From positions 1 to 7,954 of the forward strand of contig CAAHDP010000070.1 in NCBI GenBank assembly GCA_900770515.1: a stretch of 7,954 bases of DNA, read 5' to 3'. A program made the position numbers and the translations under genes. This DNA is from an uncultured Prevotella sp. GTDB taxonomy: Bacteria; Bacteroidota; Bacteroidia; Bacteroidales; Bacteroidaceae. A model generated the notes under the pieces. The model did not search any database. It saw nothing but the letters and a program-made list of their open reading frames with translations, and had not been told where the DNA came from. Each line of letters opens with the position of its first letter. Position 1 is the first letter of the stretch. This document shows, piece by piece, positions 1 through 6,400 of the stretch.

Positions 1-171
1 AGATATAATATGGTCTGGAGAAATGCCATCTGCCAGGAGATGATCTCTAAACAACTTGAATAGAAGATATGATTTGCCACATCTTCTGATACCTGTAACT
101 ATCTTTATCAAGCCATTTTTTTTACTTGATATGAGTTGGTTGAGATAATATTCGCGCTTAATTTCCTTCAT
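1..171 (-). CDS. AAA_14/DUF4143-type P-loop ATPase, N-terminal 57 residues only
   Basis: Reading the minus strand from an ATG at 171-169 gives 57 open codons running off the left edge. The protein opens MKEIKREYYLNQLI, followed by IKIVTGIRRCGKSYLLFKLF. GIRRCGKS (residues 28-34) fits the Walker A loop GxxxxGKS with its strand before and helix after it. The order REYYLNQL, then a hydrophobic strand, then GIRRCGKS is characteristic of the Bacteroidota ATPases carrying an AAA_14 domain and a C-terminal DUF4143 domain. The rest of the gene, including Walker B and DUF4143, lies outside the window. These proteins are soluble, usually 380-450 residues and of unknown physiological role; links to mobile or defence regions are often suggested. 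The start is supported by a well-spaced promoter at 214-245. Family assignment is fairly secure, function unknown. Confidence 0.85.
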   Translation of the reverse strand, partial: MKEIKREYYLNQLISSKKNGLIKIVTGIRRCGKSYLLFKLFRDHLLADGISPDHIIS

Positions 172-186
172 GCTACTTAAAATTTC

Positions 187-200
187 TGGCACATGTGCCA
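187..200. promoter_or_regulatory. 14-bp perfect palindrome in the ATPase leader, candidate operator
   Basis: TGGCACATGTGCCA is identical to its own reverse complement. It lies about 16-29 bases before the ATPase start codon and, judging from the promoter, about +10 to +23 of the transcript. A perfect dyad there suits a dimeric repressor or autoregulator. A half copy, TGTGCCA, occurs at 274-280 upstream of the -33 box. No cognate regulator is visible, so the role is inferred. Confidence 0.5.
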
Positions 201-213
201 CTTTTTTTAAGTG
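199..213. repeat. Inverted repeat CACTT-N5-AAGTG at the ATPase transcription start
   Basis: CACTT (199-203) and AAGTG (209-213) are complementary arms around a 5-base T/A spacer. The element abuts the -7 box (214-221) and overlaps the palindrome at 187-200 by two bases, so the predicted transcription start falls inside it. It could be a second operator dyad or a small leader hairpin. Five-base arms can arise by chance in AT-rich DNA. Confidence 0.35.
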
Positions 214-245
214 CAAAGATATGCGAAAATAGAGTTCTAACCAAA
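214..245 (-). promoter_or_regulatory. Bacteroidota-type promoter of the ATPase gene
   Basis: On the minus strand, TATCTTTG (221-214) matches the TAnnTTTG -7 box, and TTTG (245-242) matches the -33 element. The gap is exactly 20 bases, within the usual range for the Bacteroidota primary sigma factor. The transcript would begin near 209, giving a leader of about 38 bases before the ATG at 171. Confidence 0.7.
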
Positions 246-295
246 AATTTTTAGATTTATTATACTAAAAAGGTGTGCCAACCAGTCGCTTTATC

Positions 296-322
296 CTTAG
301 ATTATAGAGCGTTCTTGCTATT
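296..322 (+). repeat. 27-bp direct repeat, copy 1
   Basis: This copy reads CTTAG-ATTATAGAGCG-TTCTTGCTATT and matches 946-972 at 25 of 27 positions. The differences are A/G at base 6 and G/A at base 16. Similarity ends sharply after the shared CTATT. It lies upstream of the promoter of the DUF4160/DUF2442 pair, and together the copies bracket that pair. It may be a recombination scar, an intergenic repeat, or a leftover piece of a duplicated small gene. In this copy a TAG stop follows directly in the frame that is open in copy 2. Confidence 0.75.
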
Positions 323-382
323 AGACAGATAACAAATCTGCCCTCCCAGTTATCCCTTGCTAAAACTTTTCTCCTCATTTCC

Positions 383-413
383 TTGCTTCTTTCAGAAGAA
401 AAGCGTATCTTTG
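383..413 (+). promoter_or_regulatory. Promoter of the DUF4160/DUF2442 pair
   Basis: TTG (383-385) and TATCTTTG (406-413) are separated by 20 bases, matching the Bacteroidota -33/-7 layout. Transcription would start near 418-420, leaving a leader of only about 10 bases, rich in A (AAAAAGAAATT), before the ATG at 429. This position rules out the longer in-frame start at 357, which would lie upstream of the promoter. Confidence 0.7.
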
Positions 414-428
414 CAGCAAAAAGAAATT

Positions 429-665
429 ATGCCAACAATATTCATCTTTTTCGGTTATAGGTTCATGTTCTATTCGAACGACCATACACCCATTCATGTT
501 CATGTAATAAAGGATGGGAATGAAGCAAAATATAATGTTTCTCCTATGCAGCAAGTATATAATCATGGCTTCAAGAAACATGACATAGCGCTAATAGAAT
601 CGATTATCTCCGAAAATGAAGAGGTGATTATAGAGAGGTGGAAAGAATATTTTAATCAAAAATGA
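429..665 (+). CDS. DUF4160 domain protein, 78 residues
   Basis: The product begins MPTIFIFFGYRFMFYSNDHTP and has the DUF4160 signature: MPTI start, a strand ending in FYSNDH (residues 14-19), then PIHVHV with His23 and His25. The C-terminal helix reads IIERWKEYF. Length is normal for the family. Biochemical role is not established; DUF4160 genes often sit beside DUF2442 genes, and such pairs have been discussed as toxin-antitoxin-like modules, which remains inference here. The 429 start was preferred over the in-frame ATG at 357 because family members begin MPTI and the -7 box lies at 406-413. No signal peptide or membrane segment is seen, so the protein is cytoplasmic. Its stop is 7 bases before the next start, so the two are surely co-transcribed. 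Confidence 0.85.
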   Translation: MPTIFIFFGYRFMFYSNDHTPIHVHVIKDGNEAKYNVSPMQQVYNHGFKKHDIALIESIISENEEVIIERWKEYFNQK

Positions 666-672
666 GTGTAAT

Positions 673-939
673 ATGGAGAAGTACAGAGTAAATAAAGTTT
701 GGGTGGACGATGCTCATATTTGGGCAGAAACCCAAAATGGATGGAAAGCCAACTATCCATTTAGCCATTGGAGAAAATTAGCTTCTGCATCTCCAGAGCA
801 GCGTAAGAATTTTGTTCTCAGCAGATATGGAATACATTGGTCTGAGATAGATGAGGACTTATGCTTTGAAGGGCTTTTTGCTGATGCAGGGTTCTGCCAA
901 CAAAACGGTACAGAGGATGAAGTGTATTATCAAGCATAA
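673..939 (+). CDS. DUF2442 domain protein, 88 residues
   Basis: The protein reads VNKVWVDDAHIWAETQNGWK at its start, then FSHWRKLASASPEQRKNFVL (residues 30-49) and GIHWSEIDEDLCFEGLF (53-69). These match DUF2442: a beta hairpin describing an x-dG-x element, a rL-x-A-s-x-eqR helix, and the hallmark G-x-HW-x-eiDEDl motif. The family's molecular function is unknown; members are small cytoplasmic proteins commonly encoded next to DUF4160 genes. The 7-base gap after the upstream stop supports an operon transcribed from 383-413. The last 16 residues (CQQNGTEDEVYYQA region) are a polar tail beyond the domain. In a toxin-antitoxin reading either partner could be the antitoxin; the sequence does not decide this. 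Confidence 0.85.
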   Translation: MEKYRVNKVWVDDAHIWAETQNGWKANYPFSHWRKLASASPEQRKNFVLSRYGIHWSEIDEDLCFEGLFADAGFCQQNGTEDEVYYQA

Positions 940-945
940 GGTAAT

Positions 946-972
946 CTTAGGTTATAGAGCATTCTTGCTATT
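946..972 (+). repeat. 27-bp direct repeat, copy 2
   Basis: CTTAG-GTTATAGAGCA-TTCTTGCTATT matches the copy at 296-322 with two substitutions. It starts 7 bases after the DUF2442 stop and runs straight into the open frame of the decayed gene at 951-1145, so it overlaps that frame. Start-to-start distance between copies is 650 bases, and the interval holds exactly one promoter and the DUF4160/DUF2442 pair. Recombination between the copies would delete the pair cleanly, leaving one repeat. Confidence 0.75.
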
Positions 973-1145
973 CGCAAAATGAAGAAGGCTTTATACGTGT
1001 TGTATATCTACACCCACCATACCATGCTCTTGTGATGACTAGCGAGGGGGAAGTTACAGAAACCAATATGGATGATATAGAAATCAGCATCGTTCAAAAG
1101 TATTGGAACCGAAACAAAAAATTAATGGAGCAAGCTTATGCCTAA
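951..1145 (+). pseudogene. Remnant of a small gene lacking its start (possibly DUF4160/DUF2442-module related)
   Basis: After a TAG at 948-950 this frame is open for 64 codons. It reads EEGFIRVVYLHPPYHALVM, then a polar stretch with DDIEISIVQKYW and ends KKLMEQAYA. The even composition, the HPPYHAL motif and the amphipathic C-terminal helix look like real protein. No ATG occurs before codon 29 (1035), giving only 36 residues, so the N-terminal half appears lost. An ATG at about 979 is in another frame and meets a stop within 20 codons. The HPPYHA motif and closing helix resemble some DUF4160 proteins, but this is a weak, memory-based comparison. A short functional peptide from 1035 cannot be excluded. 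Confidence 0.45.
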
Positions 1146-1284
1146 ATATTACGATTTTATGATATGTGGGTATTACCTCTATTTATCGTGGAGAATAATT
1201 AAAGAAAGGTGTATCCTTCTTGGCCCATACATCGGGCAAGCGAGGATACACCTTTTTTATTTTGATAGTTTTTGTTTTTGCTGA
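1138..1284 (+). pseudogene. 5' fragment of a small gene starting MPKYYDF, truncated
   Basis: The ATG at 1138 overlaps the TAA of the preceding remnant (ATGCCTAA), as in a translationally coupled pair. The first 18 residues, MPKYYDFMICGYYLYLSW, look like the conserved opening of a small Bacteroidota family that I associate with DUF4160-like proteins; I cannot confirm this without a search. From about residue 19 the frame crosses the terminator stem-loop (1206-1254) and ends at TGA 1282-1284 after 48 codons, with a low-complexity FYFDSFCFC tail. A native gene body in a terminator is unlikely, so the gene was probably cut near 1190-1200 and the rest lost. Confidence 0.4.
1206..1254. terminator. 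Convergent, probably bidirectional stem-loop terminator
   Basis: AAGGTGTATCCT (1206-1217) and AGGATACACCTT (1243-1254) form a perfect 12-bp stem. The 25-base loop contains a nested bulged stem (CTTGGCCC with GGGCAAG). On the plus strand the stem is followed by a T tract (CCTTTTTTATTTT), stopping transcripts from the small-gene region. On the minus strand it is followed by TTTCTTTAATTATT and lies about 50 bases past the stop of the alpha-glucuronidase gene. It therefore suits both converging units. Confidence 0.85.
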
Positions 1285-1305
1285 TGATATTTCCTGCTTC
1301 CGCTT

Positions 1306-3309
1306 TTATTGAATATCCATCTTCGAGAAGGTCTGGAAGTATTTCAGGCAGGTCTCGCGCCATTCCTTCGCATTCTCAAGCTGCACGTTGAGAAGCGAAT
1401 CGGTATGCTGCCATTCCTGCTCATGACCCTTCATATACTGCTTGGCAGAAGTGTGCCAGTAATCACGGTAAACTTCTACCATTGCTACGCCCATGTTGTA
1501 CTTCATGCAGAGTTCCTGCCAGAGGGTGCTGCCTGATTTCATCTTGTAAGTCCATGGCACATGATGGAACCATAGGAGATATTCCTCAGGACAGGTCTGG
1601 ATGTTATCATACTGGCTGCGATAAGGCTCTGGATACTGACCTACGGCATCTGTACCTTTGGATGAGCGGTCGAAACCTACACCCTGAGCATCTGCCTTGT
1701 GATAATAAACCGGGCACCATTCCAGAGGATAACTTGCGATGAAACCATCCGGTTCCGGACCATAGTGGTGGTCGAACTTGAAGATGTGGTGCAAGCCCAA
1801 TGGCATCATATAGTTGACGCAGGCTTCGCGAGAGGTCATCATCATCATTTCCACAGGTTTGGTGAACTTCTCATCCTGATTCTCGTAAGTCTGAACGAGC
1901 CATTCGTGGGCAATCTCTTCAGCGCTGAGCGAAGGATTCCAGGCCAGGCGACCGAATGCATACCAGTTTGCCTGTGAGAAAGGATGACCGCACCAGTTGG
2001 CATCATCGCCGATATTGGCTACACCTGAGATTCCAACCAGTTTGTCTGGATTGACGAATCCGAAGAATTCCTTCCACATAGGTGCAAGATAGGTGAGGTG
2101 CTTGCTTTGTCCCAGATATTCCTGTGTAATCTGCAGTTCTGCTATTTGAGGAGTTTTCTTGATGTTGTCGAAGATAGGAGCGTATGGCTCACGGGGCTGG
2201 AAGTCGAGCGGACCATTCTTGGATTGCAGAATCACATTGTCTCTGAACTTTCCATCCATATCCTTAAACTCGCTTACGGCTTGTTTCACTCGGTCTTCGC
2301 CCTTGTGGTTGGCACCATATACAAAGCTTCTCCACATGATGATGCCTCCGTATGGCTCCACGGCATCGGCAAGCATGTTGGCTCCATCGGCATGAGTGCG
2401 GTGGTAATCGCCCGGACCAGGTTGTCCTTCAGAATTAGCTTTTACCAGGAATCCGCCAAAGTCTGGAATGGTGGCATAAATCTCCTTGGCTTTCTTCTGC
2501 CACCATTGCTGCACCTTCTTATCCAATGGGTCTGCAGTCTTGGTATAGCCCAATGCCATAGGCGAAGCGAAATTGATGCTGAGATAGACTCGGATGCCGT
2601 ATGGACGCAGGATGTTGGCGATGACCTTCACCTTATTAATATATTCTGCAGTCATCATCTTTGGCGATGCATTTACATTGTTCAGTACGCTTCCGTTGAT
2701 GCCGAGCGATGCGTTGGCACGGGCGTAGGTGATGAGGCGGTCGTGCAGGCTCTTGCTGATGCTGCCGCCCTTGCCTTTCTTTCCGAGTTTGATTTCTTCC
2801 CATTTGAAGATGCTCTTGCCGGCATAGCCACGTTCGATGCTGCCATCGAGATTATCCCAATGGTTGAGGATGCGGAGGCCCACTTGTGGCTTCTCGGTTT
2901 CATCGATGGCCTTGCCGAAGTTCTGCTGCTTGCCGCTACCCGCATTGTAGGCACCGGTGTTTTGCTGACGGATCAGCTCGTAGGCACCATAAAGCAAACC
3001 GATGGGGTTGCTGGCGGTGATGGTGGCTTCATACTTGATTTGATTGCCTTGGTGGATAGGGCGTACATAGAGGTTGAAGCCTTCGCCAAGGTTCAGTGTC
3101 TTGTCTATCTTCAACTCCACGTTCTTGCCTCGCCAGCTGTTTTCCAGTTCCTGGCGTGCAATCTTCACGGTAGCGTTTTCTTCTGCCGACGTAGTTACCT
3201 GGCAGGCATTAGCAGATGTTTTGCCAAGCCACAATGAGGACCCATCATTCTGTGCTGAGGCTTGCAGGGAAGCGAGCACCATGAATAACGAAATAAGGTA
3301 TTTCTTCAT
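1306..3309 (-). CDS. aguA: GH67 alpha-glucuronidase, secreted
   Basis: This 667-residue protein removes (4-O-methyl)-D-glucuronic acid from the non-reducing terminal xylose of aldouronic acids made from glucuronoxylan. Residues 1-19 form a signal peptide (MKKYLISLF..., cleavage after ASA), so it acts in the periplasm. The GH67 N-terminal alpha/beta domain (about 20-135), a TIM barrel (about 140-470) and a helical C-terminal domain follow; length is normal. GGFLVKANSEGQPGP carries Glu294, expected general acid; PLDFQPREP carries Asp369 and ITQEYLGQ carries Glu397, the expected general-base pair. Their spacing follows the Cellvibrio GH67 residues Glu292, Asp365 and Glu393. FKFDHHYGPEPDG (510-522) is another family block. 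It lies downstream of the HTCS gene on the same strand but has its own promoter at 3374-3404. No frameshift or missing catalytic residue is seen. The symbol follows the usual GH67 name. Confidence 0.95.
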   Translation of the reverse strand: MKKYLISLFMVLASLQASAQNDGSSLWLGKTSANACQVTTSAEENATVKIARQELENSWRGKNVELKIDKTLNLGEGFNLYVRPIHQGNQIKYEATITASNPIGLLYGAYELIRQQNTGAYNAGSGKQQNFGKAIDETEKPQVGLRILNHWDNLDGSIERGYAGKSIFKWEEIKLGKKGKGGSISKSLHDRLITYARANASLGINGSVLNNVNASPKMMTAEYINKVKVIANILRPYGIRVYLSINFASPMALGYTKTADPLDKKVQQWWQKKAKEIYATIPDFGGFLVKANSEGQPGPGDYHRTHADGANMLADAVEPYGGIIMWRSFVYGANHKGEDRVKQAVSEFKDMDGKFRDNVILQSKNGPLDFQPREPYAPIFDNIKKTPQIAELQITQEYLGQSKHLTYLAPMWKEFFGFVNPDKLVGISGVANIGDDANWCGHPFSQANWYAFGRLAWNPSLSAEEIAHEWLVQTYENQDEKFTKPVEMMMMTSREACVNYMMPLGLHHIFKFDHHYGPEPDGFIASYPLEWCPVYYHKADAQGVGFDRSSKGTDAVGQYPEPYRSQYDNIQTCPEEYLLWFHHVPWTYKMKSGSTLWQELCMKYNMGVAMVEVYRDYWHTSAKQYMKGHEQEWQHTDSLLNVQLENAKEWRETCLKYFQTFSKMDIQ

Positions 3310-3333
3310 ATCTTTTCAGTTTGTTAGTTGTGA

Positions 3334-3352
3334 AAGCTGGTGTTGTCAGCTT
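3334..3352 (-). repeat. Small hairpin in the alpha-glucuronidase leader
   Basis: AAGCTG (3334-3339) and CAGCTT (3347-3352) form a 6-bp stem with a 7-base loop. It lies in the roughly 60-base leader between the predicted start of transcription (near 3369) and the ATG at 3309. It is not followed by a T tract, so it is not a terminator. It could stabilise the mRNA or be chance. Confidence 0.3.
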
Positions 3353-3373
3353 CGATTGTTTCTAATTCTGCTG

Positions 3374-3404
3374 CAAAGATACGAAAAAATACCTTATTAT
3401 CCAA
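3374..3404 (-). promoter_or_regulatory. Promoter of the alpha-glucuronidase gene
   Basis: On the minus strand TATCTTTG (3381-3374) is a perfect -7 box and TTG (3404-3402) a -33 element, with a 20-base gap. The -33 element is 11 bases from the end of the HTCS gene. No stem-loop plus T-run lies between the two genes, so GH67 may also be reached by read-through from the HTCS promoter. A GTTTC pentamer at 3358-3362 (GAAAC on the transcribed strand) echoes the repeats in the 7336-7583 gap. Confidence 0.65.
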
Positions 3405-3414
3405 TTACGGGTGT

Positions 3415-6400
3415 TTATTTCTCTTTTCTCTTTGTTTCAGCATATTCACTTGGGGACATACCATAGTGTTTCTTGAACACGGTAGAGAAGTGGGTCTGGT
3501 TGTTGAAGCCCACGGAGTAAGCCACCTGCGTGATGTTGATCTGTCCTTCTTCGATAAGACGTGCTGCCTGTTCCAGTCGCAGGTTGCGGATGAATTCTCC
3601 GGCAGATACACCTGCTATCTCCTTGAGCTTGCGATGCAGTTGGGCACGGCTGATACCCACATCTGTCGTAAGTTTCTCCACGTTCAGATCCTGATCGGCT
3701 AGATGTTCATTCATATAGTTCATCACTCGCTCCATCAGGGCATCGTTGTTGCCTTTCACCTGAATCTGCTCAATCTTCGCTTTCTGTCCTTGTGCCCCGC
3801 TATACTTGCCACGGATGCGTCGCACATTATCCACCAGGTTGTCGATGAGGATATGCAGTTCTTCCATGTTGAATGGCTTTGCCAGGAAGGCATCGGCTCC
3901 CTTGCGCAAACCTTCCAGGCGGTTCTCTACTTCGCTCTTCGAGGTGAGCAGGATGACAGGAACATCGCTGATGTTGCTGTTGCTCTTGATGTTCTTCAGC
4001 ATGGTGATGCCATCCATCTCCGGCATCATCACGTCGCTTATCACTAGGTCGTACTTGCCCGTGAGCAGCATCTTCAATCCTTCCTTGCCGTTGCGGGCAT
4101 GGTCAAATCGGTACCAGTCGCACAATTCGGTCTTGATGTAGTGGGCTATCTCTGCATCGTCATCTACTATCAGGATGTTGAAGTTGCGGTTGGCTTGCAC
4201 TTTCTTGCCGATGGATTCGCTGCTTCTGTCCTCTTCCTCATTGAGAATCTCTTCTGGCTTCAGATGTTCCTTGCCCAGCGGAATGGTTACCTCGAAGCAG
4301 GAACCCTTGATGCCATCGGTGCGGTTGTATGCCTTGATCTTGCCTCCGTGCATCTCTACGAATGCCTTGCAGAGGTTCAGTCCTATGCCGGTGCCTTCAA
4401 TGTGAAGGTCGCTGCTGTTGCTGCCTTGGTAGAATCGGTCAAAGAGTCGGTCGGTCTTTTCTTCCTTCAGTCCGATGCCGGTATCCTGTACCTTGATGAT
4501 AGCATTCTTCTCGTCCTTGCCCATGATGAGGGTGATGGTGCCGCCATTGAAGGTATATTTCATGGCGTTGGAGAGCAGGTTGGAAATCACCTTGTCGAAG
4601 TTGATGCGGTCTATCCATACAGGCAACTTGCCTTTGGCATCGTTGAGGCTCGCATCTTCCTGGAGCGAGAGTGTGATGTTGCGCTCTTCTGCATTGAAAC
4701 GGTAGAGCGATATGATGCCGTTCAGGAATTCCCTGAGTTGGGTTTTCTGACAGTGCAGATGCATCTGATTTTTGTCTATCTTTCGCTCGTCGAGTATCTG
4801 GTTTACCAGAAGCAGCAGGCGCTGGGCGTTGCGGTCGATGGTGTCGATTTCCTGTTTGCTTTCGGCATCCGTGATTCTTGTCTTCAGCTTGTTGAGCGGT
4901 CCCATAATCAATGTCAGCGGCGAACGGATATCGTGGGTGGCATTGATGAGGAACTGCATCTTGGTTTCTTCCAGGTCTTCCTTGCGATGACGCTCATACC
5001 GGTAGATGATGTACAGGATGATGCTTGCTGCTATCAGGAAATAGAGGAGAAATGCCCAGGTGGAAGCATACCAAGGGTCGCACACCTTGATGTGGATGAT
5101 GGTTGACTTCTTGGAGAAGTTGCCATTGCTCATGGCTCTTACCTCCAGGGTGTAGCTGCCTGGTTTCAACTTGTTGAATGATACTGCGTTGGAGCCTTCG
5201 TTGGTGCTATTCCATTTTCCCTCGTTGATACGATATTGGAAGCTGATGTTGTCGGTGTTCCTGTAGTTGAGCAGCGAGAACTCCAGCGTGAACGAATTCT
5301 CTTCGTATGGTATCGTGAACTCATCCGTCAGACAGTTGATTGGCTTGCCGTCGATGATAAAGTTGGTGAGGTGTACATCTCCCAGTTCCATCTTCTTGGC
5401 TCTCACTCTTTCCGGGTAGAAGGTGGTGATGCCGTCGCTTGTACCGAAGGCGATGAGGTCGCTGGCGGTATGCATGGAGGACCCCAGCACGTATTCACGG
5501 GTGGTGAGTCCGTTGCCATTGATGTGCCCGATAAACTGTCTGTTCTTCTGGTCATACTGCCAGATGCCCATGGTGGTGCTTATCCACAAGTCGCCCTGAT
5601 GGTCTTTGATGATGCTGCACACCTGCTTTCCCTTCAGAACTTCGGCGTGAGGGAAAGCAAGGGGCTTGTTGTTCTTTCGGTCGAAAAGATAGAGTCCTTC
5701 TTCCGTTCCGATAATCATATTGCCGTTCTTTCCTTCGCAGATGCCATTCGCCTGTCTGTCTTTCAGAATGTTATTCCATCCGAAGTCCTTGAAGCTGAGT
5801 GTCTTCGTGTTGAGGCAGGAAACGCCATTTGAAGTACCTATCCACAGATGACCGGTATGGTCGAATGCCAGGCTGCGCACCCAGTCGTTGCAGAGGAATC
5901 CCTTGTTTCCTCTCTGTCGCATATTGAGTACGGTAACCTTTCCGCTTTCCACATTATATATATATAGGCCCTTACTATATACAGAGATATAGAGATTGCC
6001 CTGATTGTCATCTGTCATGCAGTAGATACCTGCGCTGGTAAAGGTGAGCTTTTCCTGATAGGCTCCCGTATGCGGATTGTAGCTGTAGAGCGCACTTCCG
6101 TTGCTGATCCAGTATGCACCCCGGCGGTCTTTGTAGATGATGCAGGTGCCTGCTGGCGAGGTAGGGTGGGCGATAATCTTTCCTGAAGCATCAAAACAGA
6201 ATACGCCACTGTTTTGCACCGTACACCATGTTTCGCCATTCTCGCCAGGGGCGATGGAAGAAACGCTGCTGCCGATGATGTAGTTCTGTGCCGAGAAACT
6301 CCAGCTGCTGAAGGCTTGCTGGCGCTGGTTGAGCAGATAGAGACCTTTCTTGTAACAGCCTATCCAGAGGTTGTTGTCCTTGTCTTCGATGATGTCGTTG

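Noticed and set aside
326..340. Inverted repeat CAGAT-AACAA-ATCTG
   Set aside because: Five-base arms without a T-run or link to a start codon; expected by chance in AT-rich DNA.
357..428. Longer DUF4160 N-terminus starting at ATG 357
   Set aside because: Family members begin MPTI, as at 429, and the promoter -7 box at 406-413 lies inside the extra stretch.
375..581. Minus-strand open frame opposite the DUF4160 gene
   Set aside because: It is a shadow of a gene with clear family motifs and a promoter on the plus strand.
2098..3237. Long plus-strand open frame (379 codons) opposite the alpha-glucuronidase gene
   Set aside because: It lies wholly antisense to a gene with intact GH67 catalytic motifs; its translation has no recognisable domain and its openness follows from codon bias of the real gene.
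4099..5106. Plus-strand open frame (335 codons) opposite the HTCS kinase and receiver region
   Set aside because: It is antisense to conserved HisKA, HATPase and receiver motifs and resembles no protein family.
5949..5986. TATATATATATA-rich stretch within the HTCS gene
   Set aside because: It is coding sequence for an intact propeller blade (YISVYSKGLYIYN) where tyrosine and isoleucine codons give the TA pattern; no separate element is needed.
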